DNA of 64,000 nucleotides from Ruminococcus sp. (GTDB taxonomy: Bacteria; Bacillota_A; Clostridia; Oscillospirales; Ruminococcaceae). The notes under the pieces were generated by a model, which worked only from the letters and a program-made list of their open reading frames with translations, was not told the origin of the DNA and made no database searches. Shown piece by piece: positions 16,401 through 25,361 of this stretch (positions are counted from its first letter, which is position 1; each line of letters begins with the position of its first letter). Made by a program: the position numbers and the translations under genes. The DNA lies in NCBI GenBank assembly GCA_017480485.1, contig JAFVAN010000028.1, positions 1 through 64,000 on the forward strand. Reading direction: 5' to 3'.

Positions 16401-18176
16401 TCGGTCCTCTGTGGTGGCAGTAACGATGCTATTTGCAACGACAAAGCTCAAGACCTGTGGAAGTTGAGAAAGGACCTTGGACAGAGCTGCCTTATCTTCA
16501 TCGCTGAGTGTTGCCTTCTTGTTTGGCAATGTCCGGAAAACTTCGTAGTATCTCCAAAGATACACTGGATGAAGCGGTAACAGTACAGCCTTCCACTCCT
16601 TAGGCGTTCTTATGTAAAGCACATCTAGAAGCAGAATGGCTCTGGCAATAAAACTTGTACCGCCAGCGCTGATCTGACGCATAGTAGGCTCATTAACACA
16701 GAAGGCATGATATAACTGTTCCCATGCTTTTATATATTCGATAAGATTTGCTCTATTCTCTTCGGATGCTCCGAACAGAAGCACCGGATGATACATAATC
16801 ATATCAAGGTTCGAGAATAACTTTTTGCGCTTCTCTTTTAGATTGGTGATAATCGGTGAAAACCGTTCTGCAGTCTCCAGCCCCTTGCTATCAAACTGAG
16901 AATCAAACTGGATAATAAAATCGAACAATGGCTGACTACCGTCGATTCCTCCAGCAAACGCAACCACTGATTCCTTGTCATCAGGATCAAATACACGTAT
17001 TTCATTAATATCCGCGGAGATGGCATCCTTGAGCACAGTTTCGTCTGTCTCCATAATACCACCCCAGACAGTCGTGCTACAGAACTTACCAACGAGCTTA
17101 CGAAGGTCCGTTTGATGTGATTCCAGCACTATACTGCGATCTCCAAAAACGCCTCCAATAGTCGGAATCGAGTCGTCATTCTCCTCGGTTTCTGTATCAT
17201 AGTGCTTTCTCAGTTCATCGAGAAGATCACGGATATTTTCCTGATCTTCCTCATCTCCAAATACTACAGCATCAGAAATGATTCGATCTAACTCCTTGGG
17301 CCGGATAGGAGTGGTATCAACTTCTTCAGGCGCATTCGGAGTTTCACCGTTTGGTGTTGGATCTTCTTTCTTTTTCTTTTTTTCAGTTTTTTGGGATGCA
17401 GAAAATAGTTCCTGAACGGTTTCAAGATCAAGAGCCTTTATTGTATCGCGATTTCCATACTTATAAAGGTTCTGAAGACTACGATACGCCTTCTGAAGAC
17501 GCTCCTTGTCCTTTGTCTTTGCTCTGACAAGGGCGCGGCTTAACTTCTTTCTGGAGTCCTCGCTCAGTTGGCCAATGGCGAAAATCAAATCCCGATTCTT
17601 TGCGAGACGCTCAACCGGATTGCTTTTCGATCCTAAGATTTCGCTATCCTCCAGCAGATTTAGCCTCCACATATTATGCGGAATAGCCTCTGCAGGTTTG
17701 TCACTTGCTACAACAGCAGATACAAAATCATACAGGGCATCGAAGGTGTAATAGTCGGAGGTATCCTGAAGTGCGGTCCAAAAATTATTCGTTGGGGTAT
17801 TGTTATCGTTATTAATTTGCGTTTCAACCAGATAACGAGCAGTATCTCTCGTGGTTATAACCTCAAATTCCGCCAGAGAATGCAACTTGTCGGTATCGTT
17901 TCTAATGAAAACGATAATGCTTCCTGCACATTCAGGCATACTGCGCCACAGGACGGCCTTCTCGATAGAACCGGTAATATCATACAACTCGTCGGAGTGT
18001 TCAATCACTTCATCATAGCCTATTGCTGCAGCATACAAATGCTTTTCCTCTGAAGCTATTGCTTTAATGATTTCTTCAGGGAGGATATCGTCTACACCCT
18101 TAACGATTATTCCGACTTTTATTTCAGAAAGATGCCTGCAAAGAAGAGCAGTAACCAACTCTTGCTTGTTCATCAT
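13410..18176 (-). CDS. FtsK/HerA-like translocase with internal nuclease motif
   Basis: A 1588-aa protein. The C-terminal quarter (about 1330-1588) is an FtsK/SpoIIIE-type DNA-pumping ATPase: Walker A GGSTGSGKS with K1367, Walker B VVVIDEFADL with D1467/E1468, a QRIAQTGRSRGIHLVICTQR sensor region. A large N-terminal region holds a charged linker (KKKKKEDPT near 270) and an LLPLHPVYLWRYYE segment near 535. Between about 915 and 1020 a PD-(D/E)XK-like signature appears: D962 in RADLVG, then E981-V-K983. This layout, a long N-terminus with a C-terminal translocase, recalls DptH of the Dnd restriction system, but I cannot claim homology beyond the ATPase. ATG 18176 overlaps the previous stop by 4 bp, with AGGAGGTG upstream. 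Confidence 0.78.
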   Translation of the reverse strand: MMNKQELVTALLCRHLSEIKVGIIVKGVDDILPEEIIKAIASEEKHLYAAAIGYDEVIEHSDELYDITGSIEKAVLWRSMPECAGSIIVFIRNDTDKLHSLAEFEVITTRDTARYLVETQINNDNNTPTNNFWTALQDTSDYYTFDALYDFVSAVVASDKPAEAIPHNMWRLNLLEDSEILGSKSNPVERLAKNRDLIFAIGQLSEDSRKKLSRALVRAKTKDKERLQKAYRSLQNLYKYGNRDTIKALDLETVQELFSASQKTEKKKKKEDPTPNGETPNAPEEVDTTPIRPKELDRIISDAVVFGDEEDQENIRDLLDELRKHYDTETEENDDSIPTIGGVFGDRSIVLESHQTDLRKLVGKFCSTTVWGGIMETDETVLKDAISADINEIRVFDPDDKESVVAFAGGIDGSQPLFDFIIQFDSQFDSKGLETAERFSPIITNLKEKRKKLFSNLDMIMYHPVLLFGASEENRANLIEYIKAWEQLYHAFCVNEPTMRQISAGGTSFIARAILLLDVLYIRTPKEWKAVLLPLHPVYLWRYYEVFRTLPNKKATLSDEDKAALSKVLSQLPQVLSFVVANSIVTATTEDRLLPCSGSVEMLPTFENKTNRYLGNDGTESIEEILTRWVGFAPYTRNEVRVCSVDAPDLIGNIRQIKSFMDKNSVKRVVYDVYLTRNQNGNTELSKLDYSGKDYEIGEYIRNDRISISVRNVRSSLDVKAALDFRPVHVAFYFDQSSYAIEFGPNSHNLYINPLVITYDYDFDEIQHRGSIYPSSEMDSGLIGDYHKLMRSADIISNNMNPRTTYNGNADMTAVVSTIQDRQTQWLVVADRDTNNYQPVASIPIGEMQYDKRMVNAWAADDSRIISQYLTLLRGYNLYPKTETLIEILRQFGHVASNGLISIPKFGADAQAVDNKKKGLIGTLFAASWYMKQHDDALVASLDDDKARLWLQNSKYGNERADLVGLYYDEASNTLHIEPIEVKTRDESPDATITRDDSDSKSFLITGHAAGQIASMIEILREIFTADDNQMDMFTSARREVLKYQIVSECFRNVHDSDWQKKWYQILKKAFSSENEGGLNIVVTGLLLHIKLNEAVGGEHISCKNPEFDDCRIDYWKLTAKEIQRDILGEGTLIKEAFTPDFDESEDSASGETDSEDAIIDTDMDASSDATGVRQPEKPDVLTSTSVNSTGLPKVAEETVQYGQKKEQSVSEPPAAQDDTNNGVSRKEIEQLVKDFKRSCGDYHVSLKECNPEDTVVGPSVIRLKFRLGRGQSLQGLSSHLEDIGREMKRTGVIIQQVPNSDELLLDVPRLKREKVLFKDVIAHLPNVTSPEQLYFPLGRTPNGKDLIEDLGQMPHMLVGGSTGSGKSVFLFTMLAAMLMTHPNPNELQLVLSSSKLEDFIHFEGLPHLYSGGIISDAIEATRVIKDVIFEESERRGKLLAEARVANIAEYNKVASEKLAPIVVVIDEFADLADQLETKKEQNAFYKPVQRIAQTGRSRGIHLVICTQRPEAKLVPSTTKAQLNGRVALRVNDGISSRMIIEVPDAQYLQKHGDMIYRNGDVIERAQGYLIEIPELDEIVSNVINKKS

Positions 18177-19669
18177 TTTTCAGCACCTCCTAACCTAATC
18201 TGCAAAATGCCATCTGCCATAAGCTCAGCGAAATCCATCGATTCGAGCATTGATGCAAATGATGAAAAATTCTCATCCAGAGCGTCCTCGTCAATCTGAA
18301 GAATCATGCCACTTTCCTGTAAGGTCTGCATTTCAAACTGGCTTCCTCCAACAATAATTCCGAATCTGTCCCATAGGCGTCGTCTGATATCCATCCCGCT
18401 AATCATTTCTCCCGGATTCACGCAGCACCTCAGGAGCATTTCGATAATATCCTGTGAAACAAAAAATCTTTTGTTTGGGTGGAGTTTGTCAGGCGGATAT
18501 AGAATACCCGAAAGATTACCCAATGCTCGCAGGTAGGTGATCGGATGGGACGAAGCTTCCAACGCAAGCATATCGTACATGGTCTCTCCAAAGGTCAAAT
18601 ACATCTCTTCGCCTTCAAGATCCGTTGCTCGCTCCTTGGCCAATAGCCATAGAGCATCCAATTCTTCTTTGCTTGCCTTCGAGACGGCCTTCCTTTCTTC
18701 ATAAACGGGCGTTTCTGACTGAAGCAATTCTTTTTTACTGTATCCCTTCTCATCAAGCCATCTTGCGTAGCCCCATGCATAAAACCTGTTGATCGATTTG
18801 TAAATCTGCGTATACGACATCTCTGATGCACGAGCAACGCTACTAAAGCTTGGGCTGACTCCACTAAAGTCAAGAAGGATAGGCCGTATGCGTTCGCCAC
18901 AGTAAAACGCTTCAAGGAGTGTCATGTACCTCATCAAGCTAAAGACACAGAAGAAGTTAAACAGCCTCAATTGTGTTAACGGATTTGGATGATTTCGCAA
19001 GTTGTTCAGCAGGCAGGTGCCGCCATCCTTTATTCCGTTAAGAAACCACTGCGTACGTTCATTAATGTCCTTGAAGGCAGGAATGTCCTCATATTGATTC
19101 TGATCGGAGAATACCTCCATATCAGCCTCAAGGACCGGTTCAAACAGCAAGGTAATAGGGTCACTGGCTTGCTCAAGAAGATCCCGGATATAGCTGGCCA
19201 ATTCAGGACAATATCCTCTAATAATGCTGCCTATAAACTCCCCACCACGCTCATAAGGTGCTCCTGTACCGCTCGTCAGGAAGTACTTTGATCCAGCAGA
19301 ATAAGAAATCATACTATCGTTCAAAGCGCTTACCACAAAGACGCCCTTGTCTACGGACAGGAGCCGCTGCATTACATTTCTCATTGACTCAACCGAGTTG
19401 AGAGTAATATTGTCCTCAATCACTTCATTCTCGGCAAGCTGGTCATAAATCGTTTCAGCTTCGTTACCCTTTGGGACATTTCCCTTTGAATCGGATACAA
19501 GAGCCATTCTCTTTATGTTTTTACTCCGATTAAATGACCCGTAGATGCAACGCTGCGCACCAGATGCTATATGCACAGGTTTGACTGATCCGCTGTTCGG
19601 TTGGAAGCCGACATATTTTCTATCGACCTCCTGCCGTGCTGTTTTGAGAAAGATCTGTTCCATATACAT
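18173..19669 (-). CDS. Unrecognised defence-operon protein
   Basis: I do not recognise this 498-aa protein. It begins with a basic region (FLKTARQEVDRKYVGFQPNS), has no signal peptide or membrane helix and lacks Walker motifs. The central part contains LTQLRLFNFFCVFSLMRYM, then a helix-rich segment (SSVARASEMSYTQIYKSINR, FYAWGYARWL) resembling a winged-helix or HTH. Its coupling is translational on both sides: its start overlaps the stop of the DruA-AAA gene (TGATG) and its stop overlaps the FtsK gene start (ATGA). Position between an AAA+ ATPase and a large translocase parallels DptG in Dnd restriction modules, but this is only positional. ATG 19669 or 19663 are both possible starts; GGAGG lies just upstream. 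Confidence 0.7.
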   Translation of the reverse strand: MYMEQIFLKTARQEVDRKYVGFQPNSGSVKPVHIASGAQRCIYGSFNRSKNIKRMALVSDSKGNVPKGNEAETIYDQLAENEVIEDNITLNSVESMRNVMQRLLSVDKGVFVVSALNDSMISYSAGSKYFLTSGTGAPYERGGEFIGSIIRGYCPELASYIRDLLEQASDPITLLFEPVLEADMEVFSDQNQYEDIPAFKDINERTQWFLNGIKDGGTCLLNNLRNHPNPLTQLRLFNFFCVFSLMRYMTLLEAFYCGERIRPILLDFSGVSPSFSSVARASEMSYTQIYKSINRFYAWGYARWLDEKGYSKKELLQSETPVYEERKAVSKASKEELDALWLLAKERATDLEGEEMYLTFGETMYDMLALEASSHPITYLRALGNLSGILYPPDKLHPNKRFFVSQDIIEMLLRCCVNPGEMISGMDIRRRLWDRFGIIVGGSQFEMQTLQESGMILQIDEDALDENFSSFASMLESMDFAELMADGILQIRLGGAEK

Positions 19670-22600
19670 CAAACCTCCTGCCCACGTTCACTCTCAATTC
19701 CAGAATACTTTTTGTCCTCTCGATCCACAGAGACCATAACAGTCCTTTTATTCTGGACATCTAGCAATCCGACATCGACTGTATCCTCGTCGTCAATTTC
19801 CTCGAAGGATTGAAGCTGTTCGATAAAGCGCCACACCTTTTTCACCAGATCAGACTCCATGAAAAGAACTGGAACTCCTCGTTCGGCTTCGTTCATGAGA
19901 AGATACATTTCATAATCAACTTTGAGGAATATATCAGGTGCGTCCTTCTTCTCCAGCCTTATGTAGTTCGAGGTCATATCGATACCGGCCTGCATACTTT
20001 TCAGCAGGGACGGTCGTCCGACGCTGAATTCGCTCTTCTTTATTGTTCCGGCTGAAATGAGCACCTTTCTCGGCTCATTGTTATATCGATGCCCAGACCA
20101 AATCTGCAGTTTGGTATTCGAGCCATTAACATTCCCGAAAAAGCTATTCAGTTTAGAAATAAGCTCCTTGATTATCTTGCCACTATCCTGATTCAGGAAA
20201 TTCTGAAAGCGTGTTGCATCATCGTCTAAGATAGTCAGAAGTTCATCACCATTCAAATTAAAGAAGAAAAACTGGCGTTTCCGAAGATTAAACAAAGCTT
20301 CATTATCATACGCAATTGATTCAGCGGGCACCTCATAGCCTTCAACCCATGATGCTGGATCTATCGAGTTAAGAAGAATTCTCTCGTCCCAGATCGGATG
20401 TGAAATGTTAACAGGATCAATGGCGCTATTGATTGCTGTAAACAAATTACCCGTTCCCGAATAAATGAGGTTTACCAAATCATACTCGCTGTTTCCGGCA
20501 GTTTGATTAAGTTGCTTGCAACTTCTGTTTCCAAATATCAGATATACAATAAAGCTCTGCAACTCACGAAGTGTAGCGTGATAGCCCTGCAAAGAAACTC
20601 GCTGCAAAATTATGCCCAAGCGTTCCTGAAATAGAGCGTTGTTTAACATCCTTCGGTTTTTGTTCACAACGCAGGAGTCATATAGCGGGCATTTTTTGCA
20701 CTCCTTGTAATGATCCTCAGCAGTCATCTTTGAAATGGCCTGCTTTAGTATCTCTCCGGTCAGAGCCTCTCTTTTGCTCAAATCAAACACAACCAGATCC
20801 TTTGACTCATGAGCTTCTTCATGAAAAACAACCGCATGAAGCATCTGGGTGTACGCTTCCTTAATAGGTTCAAAGTCAGGGAAAGCATTGTACACCGAAT
20901 AAAGAACTGCGGCATTAATCGCTATAACAAATGGGGCGTTCTTTTTTCTCGCAGCAAGCCACGCTTGATAAATCTGATCGTTTGATAGTGTGCTGGCATC
21001 CAATTCCACAACAGCTGGTGTAGATAAATGCTCAAGCTTTGATTTAAGCATTCTAATAATGTGTGTTTTTCCGTCGCCGGGATTCCCCGTCAACACAATA
21101 TCCTTTCCATCTTTAGCAGCCTTAATAATTGCCTCATCAAGCTTTGTTGTCAGATGGATATAGGACAGCAGTTCCTCGTCTACGTGGTCAGCATATGCGC
21201 TGGTACCGCGATAGAAATCTCGGATAAATTGCAATCCCACCTTCTTTTCATCGTTAACAGGCATATGTGATACCTCCTTTAACTTTATAAACGGTCTCGG
21301 TTCACTGTCTTTTATCTGGTTACCAACCATAAAACTTTCCTTGTCAAAGCCACGTATGCGCTCATATATCGGTGCATAATTTAGTCGACTTGAGAGCCAT
21401 CTTGTTGTCCAGTAGTCGATGATTTTTTTTGTGCCTTCTTGATAATGGTTAACATCCGTATAATATCGTGGTGATGTGTCCTTACCCATTAAATATTCCA
21501 GCGTATTTGTAGCAAGGCACGCTCCATAAACAATACGAGACATTGCATGCTTAGAGAAGTCTTTCGAATCTTCATTTGTTGATTCAAGTAGTTCCCTAAT
21601 GGACATCGTTAAAAGCCGCATCTTAGGACTTGCGCCTTCTCCGAAGACATGATTAATTCGGTTAAAACCATCGCTCGTCGCCTCAGTTAAACTAAGCGTG
21701 GTTGCTTTGCTAATATGCATGGTTCCAAATCCGATGGTCATTCCAAGTTTTTTCCACACAACATCAAAATCAGAACCAAAGACGCTACCGGGAATCTTCA
21801 AGCGATTGTATTGGCTAGAACCCACATAGTACAAGGATGTTGTTCCAACATATACCAAATCCGCTGGCCTAAACACATCTTGGCCCTTCAGTCGACTTGC
21901 AATCATGCTAGCTCTATTAGAGTATCTTTCCTTGTAATCATGGATAACTTGAGGTGAAGTTGCCAGCAAAGCTACCAACTTCCCTCCAAGAATTTCATTG
22001 TATGGAGGTATTGCGCCACAGACATTCAATTCCATCAGGCTTGAACCAATATGCTGCGTTTTCTGAGCAACAAGGGCGCTTCTTATCGCGGAGTTTCCGT
22101 TTTCACTCCTGCAAAAGTCAGCCCAGATCTCGCCAAAGTTTGAAGAATTATATACTTCCAGAATTGCCTTTTTTGCCATAAGAAGACGGGCGAGTTGTTC
22201 AGCTCTTTTTCTCCTATAAAGAGCGTCTTCAGTTTCCTTGGAAATACTTCCAAGTTCACTTTTTTCATCTTCTTCGATGCCCTCCTCTAACGCCTCCTTG
22301 AGAAGTTCCTGCCGCCTTTGTTCAGCGCTATTAGCAAAATCGAGAAGTTGTTGCACATCTTCATCGCTTGGATTATGCACGGTTGCATCAGTACATAATG
22401 CAGTGTAATCTATCCCGTTGATGCCAATTTCAAGATATTGAAGCAATTTTTCAAACTCTTTTCGGGCTTCAATGGCGCTAAGCATGGTTATCCTATCGAT
22501 AAACGCCTTTTGATTCCAGCCTATATAGTCATCTCTGCAAGTGATCTGAACTGCGCAGTTTTCTAGCGAAGCAATTCCCATCACAGCGTGCATCGGATGT

Positions 22601-23259
22601 GCTGCGTCGCGGATTAGATATTGCATTGTTCTCCCCGGTGTCGTTTCCGCAGGAGTTGACCAAGTTAGCCGAAAGTATCTCCAAATCTCTGAGGTTTTTA
22701 TACCGGTAAAATCATCCCGCTCGTTCTCTACAACGAGCTGCAGGTATGGGCGGACCGCCTCTGATAATTTTATTTCTCCATTATGTGCTCGCTCCAAGCG
22801 AATGGCTAATTCTTCTCCATCAGCAATCAGCTCGCTTATGTCATGATTGCTTGTGTTATTACGCTCCATACGTTGGATAAAATCGATATAAGATGTGAGC
22901 CTTTCATGCCTACTTTCGCTCATCCAACTTCTTAGTAGCTTCTTAACCTCTGGTGAGGATACATCGTGCAACTCCGCACCGTTTAAACTCGGCAAACTCA
23001 TATACAAAACGCCATCACGGTAACAAGCCTTCCACGAAGCTCTTGTAAGATCACGAAAAAGCATCCAAACGGCTCTATACTTTTTTCGTTGGCCTAAATT
23101 ATAAGTGCATACTTCTTGTACCCAATTTATCTCATTCATACAGATCTGCTCGATCTGTAATGGCGAAGTTTCTTCATTTATACAGGATACTGCAGTATAA
23201 AACCTGATTCTAAAATCTCCTTCTAGCTTCGGCCTAAAAGGAATCTCTCTATTTAACAT
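19669..23259 (-). CDS. DruA-like (DUF4338) protein fused to AAA+ ATPase
   Basis: A 1196-aa two-part protein. Residues 1 to about 620 match the DUF4338/Druantia DruA family: a segment around MQYLIRDAAHPMHAVMG and CRDDYIGW (about 210-250), the GGKLVALLATSPQVIHDY block, then VGSSQYNRLKIPG, INHVFGEGASPKMRLL and ARIVYGACL-like elements. From about 690 on lies an AAA+ NTPase with Walker A TGNPGDGKTH (K731), a probable Walker B VFAI-type strand and a CKKCPLYDSC cysteine cluster (C854, C857, C863) that could bind zinc. In known type I Druantia, DruA is a separate protein. The ATG 23259 has AGAGGTAA upstream, 40 bp after the XRE gene. The DruA and P-loop calls are firm; the joint role is inferred. Confidence 0.8.
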   Translation of the reverse strand: MLNREIPFRPKLEGDFRIRFYTAVSCINEETSPLQIEQICMNEINWVQEVCTYNLGQRKKYRAVWMLFRDLTRASWKACYRDGVLYMSLPSLNGAELHDVSSPEVKKLLRSWMSESRHERLTSYIDFIQRMERNNTSNHDISELIADGEELAIRLERAHNGEIKLSEAVRPYLQLVVENERDDFTGIKTSEIWRYFRLTWSTPAETTPGRTMQYLIRDAAHPMHAVMGIASLENCAVQITCRDDYIGWNQKAFIDRITMLSAIEARKEFEKLLQYLEIGINGIDYTALCTDATVHNPSDEDVQQLLDFANSAEQRRQELLKEALEEGIEEDEKSELGSISKETEDALYRRKRAEQLARLLMAKKAILEVYNSSNFGEIWADFCRSENGNSAIRSALVAQKTQHIGSSLMELNVCGAIPPYNEILGGKLVALLATSPQVIHDYKERYSNRASMIASRLKGQDVFRPADLVYVGTTSLYYVGSSQYNRLKIPGSVFGSDFDVVWKKLGMTIGFGTMHISKATTLSLTEATSDGFNRINHVFGEGASPKMRLLTMSIRELLESTNEDSKDFSKHAMSRIVYGACLATNTLEYLMGKDTSPRYYTDVNHYQEGTKKIIDYWTTRWLSSRLNYAPIYERIRGFDKESFMVGNQIKDSEPRPFIKLKEVSHMPVNDEKKVGLQFIRDFYRGTSAYADHVDEELLSYIHLTTKLDEAIIKAAKDGKDIVLTGNPGDGKTHIIRMLKSKLEHLSTPAVVELDASTLSNDQIYQAWLAARKKNAPFVIAINAAVLYSVYNAFPDFEPIKEAYTQMLHAVVFHEEAHESKDLVVFDLSKREALTGEILKQAISKMTAEDHYKECKKCPLYDSCVVNKNRRMLNNALFQERLGIILQRVSLQGYHATLRELQSFIVYLIFGNRSCKQLNQTAGNSEYDLVNLIYSGTGNLFTAINSAIDPVNISHPIWDERILLNSIDPASWVEGYEVPAESIAYDNEALFNLRKRQFFFFNLNGDELLTILDDDATRFQNFLNQDSGKIIKELISKLNSFFGNVNGSNTKLQIWSGHRYNNEPRKVLISAGTIKKSEFSVGRPSLLKSMQAGIDMTSNYIRLEKKDAPDIFLKVDYEMYLLMNEAERGVPVLFMESDLVKKVWRFIEQLQSFEEIDDEDTVDVGLLDVQNKRTVMVSVDREDKKYSGIESERGQEV

Positions 23260-23299
23260 GGCAGGTTACCTCTTTTCATCTTTTCTTTAAAAGGCATCA

Positions 23300-23530
23300 T
23301 TAATTACCTGCCTTGTCATCTATTGCATCATCAGGGACTATTTCACAAATATCCGCGATATCGCACTTCAATTCTTCACATATTTTTACTAAAACGTCTG
23401 TGGTGACGTTGGCACCTTTGCCGAGTTTGGCAAGGGAAGCCGAACTAATCTTTGCATTCTTAGCAAACTCTGTTTTCTTCAAATCACGTTCAACAAGCAT
23501 TACCCATAGTTTTTTATAAGATAGTTTCAT
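23300..23530 (-). CDS. Cro/C1-type (YozG-like) regulator
   Basis: A 76-aa protein that is essentially one XRE helix-turn-helix: YKKLWVMLVERDLKKTEFAK, then AKISSASLAKLGKGANVT as the recognition region, and VLVKICEELKCDIADICE. This is the short YozG/Cro type often found as the regulator of toxin or defence operons. Its start overlaps the stop of the ABC ATPase gene by 4 bp and the DruA-AAA gene follows 40 bp later, so it sits exactly between the two modules and is co-transcribed. A likely target is the palindrome at 26816-26834 before the operon's first gene, but that is inferred. Confidence 0.88.
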   Translation of the reverse strand: MKLSYKKLWVMLVERDLKKTEFAKNAKISSASLAKLGKGANVTTDVLVKICEELKCDIADICEIVPDDAIDDKAGN

Positions 23531-25359
23531 AATGACTCCTTCGGGAGATCTTTTCTCCAGCTTGGCATAAAACCGTAAATGTGACCGTCCTTCTCGTCTT
23601 TGTGATATGTTACTACATTAATTCCCTTCGCCTTAAAATCTATATCTTCTGGGATGACATTCAGGTTATCAACGATGATAACCTGCCCATTGCCCTGATG
23701 ATTGATAAAGTACTGGTACAGGCCATTCTTTATCGTGTTGTCGCCAAATTCGTCTTCGTTTTCATCAAAACCGAGCAGCGGTGTATCGACCATAAGGAAT
23801 CCGGGCTTAATGAACACATCATCGCTGTTGAAATATTCATACAGCATCAGCGCGACAACAGAATTCAGGAAGGACCGATAACCCTTCCCTTGATCCTCTG
23901 ATTTTGGCACGCCATCCATCAAAATATCGAAGGTACTAAAGTCCCAGCTGGCATAACCGGCATTCCGGTAGTTGCACTCTTTCAGAATCTTGTTTAAGAG
24001 TACGTTAAAGCCGGTGCCAACTTCCTCCTCAAATTCCTGCTTTGCATGGTAGAGAGGAGGATTTTTTTGTTTTTGCAGTTCTGCAACTTTTTTCTGGCCA
24101 AGGATGGCAAGCTGATCGTTCACGAAGTCAATGCCGGTCTGAAGCGTCGTATAATCCTTAAAGCGCTGCAGGCCGGACCTATAGTTCTGTATCTCACGAT
24201 TCTTATCATCGAGAGCTTTATTAACCTCAGCTCTGCGCAACTGCAATTCTTCGATATTTTTCCTGATCGACTCTTGTTCATCACGAACGCTGTTTTCTGT
24301 TGCAGCAATAACTGTTAGTTCGGAGGCTATTCTCTTGATCTCGGCATTAATTGCTTCCAAGTAGCTGTCATCGTCTTCCGGGTGCAACTCCCCACCGCAG
24401 AACGGACACACCCCGTTTTCCGGGAGTCCTTTTACGGCTTGCTCACCCTTTGAAATAAAATCAAGTCTCTGCAGGTCAGCTTTATACTGGCTGATTAGGG
24501 ATTCATATCGATCCAAAAGTACACGACAATTAGCGTCCCCTTGCTGATACTCAGCCATCTGACGAACGATAGCGGCATTCTCTTCAATCAGCTCTTTGAT
24601 TTCCTGCTGGACCTCCTGAATATGGTCCGAAAGCTCCTGCATCTCTTTTTCTATATCTAACCCAGCCAGCTCCTCAAGCTGCATAATGTAGCTAACGCGT
24701 TTTTCCGTTAGAGAAGCAACCTGCTCCTCAATATAATCGATCACAGCTTTCTTCTTGGCAGTAGCCACTTCCGGTTTAGTGATCTCAGGAATTCCTTTTT
24801 TGTAATCCCCGGTGAGCAGAAAGTATAAAGACGCAATAAGCGGCGTCTCATATCTCTGATCCTTGATCACGATAGACTCCGACTTATCAATTTCGTTCTC
24901 ATCGGCAAAGAAAACGCTGGCGATGTTAGTCCAAGACATGCGTTCCCTCGCATAGCGAGCAGTCTTAGGCACTTCAATCGTCTCATCAAGACCGATTATT
25001 CGCAGCCACAGATCATTCAGGTAGTGAAGGCTGGTCTTTTTATAATTGGTATCATATTCACCATCTTCGACTTCATCGCTTTCAGCAACAACCGTAACCT
25101 TCTCTTCGTCGAGTTTTCTGGAAATGGTTATCCTGCCATATCGCTTCGTCAGGAAAACTCCCTCAATATCCGTATAACCTGTCAGCGGAGAAAACGGTCT
25201 CGTGTCGGAGCTGAAAAGATAATAAATACACTTGAGTATCCACGTTTTTCCGGTGTTGGAGCGTCCTTGGATAATGTTCAGCCCATCGGTAAAGTTTATA
25301 ACACCGTCAATCTTTCCGGGTCCGGATACACGCAGTCTCTCGATCATAAAACTATGCAT
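23527..25359 (-). CDS. ABC three-component system ATPase (Rad50/SbcC-like)
   Basis: A 610-aa SMC/Rad50-type ABC ATPase. Walker A is GRSNTGKTW with K38. A long coiled coil (about 200-430) carries a zinc-hook-like CPFCGGE at C318 and C321. The C-terminal half has a GKGYRSFLNSVVALM signature region and Walker B GFLMVDTPLLG near 530. Together with the two upstream genes it forms the ABC three-component arrangement described for bacterial conflict systems: a variable protein, a small middle component and a Rad50-like ATPase. It starts at ATG 25359, two bases past the middle-component stop, with AAGGAGG upstream. It is expected to be cytoplasmic and to act on DNA or a DNA-bound invader signal. Confidence 0.85.
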   Translation of the reverse strand: MHSFMIERLRVSGPGKIDGVINFTDGLNIIQGRSNTGKTWILKCIYYLFSSDTRPFSPLTGYTDIEGVFLTKRYGRITISRKLDEEKVTVVAESDEVEDGEYDTNYKKTSLHYLNDLWLRIIGLDETIEVPKTARYARERMSWTNIASVFFADENEIDKSESIVIKDQRYETPLIASLYFLLTGDYKKGIPEITKPEVATAKKKAVIDYIEEQVASLTEKRVSYIMQLEELAGLDIEKEMQELSDHIQEVQQEIKELIEENAAIVRQMAEYQQGDANCRVLLDRYESLISQYKADLQRLDFISKGEQAVKGLPENGVCPFCGGELHPEDDDSYLEAINAEIKRIASELTVIAATENSVRDEQESIRKNIEELQLRRAEVNKALDDKNREIQNYRSGLQRFKDYTTLQTGIDFVNDQLAILGQKKVAELQKQKNPPLYHAKQEFEEEVGTGFNVLLNKILKECNYRNAGYASWDFSTFDILMDGVPKSEDQGKGYRSFLNSVVALMLYEYFNSDDVFIKPGFLMVDTPLLGFDENEDEFGDNTIKNGLYQYFINHQGNGQVIIVDNLNVIPEDIDFKAKGINVVTYHKDEKDGHIYGFMPSWRKDLPKESL

Positions 25360-25361
25360 CC

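Noticed and set aside
13410..19669. Calling these genes dptG and dptH
   Set aside because: Gene order and ATPase type are similar, but I see no decisive DptG motif, the AAA+ protein is DruA-fused, and no dndABCDE genes are in the window.
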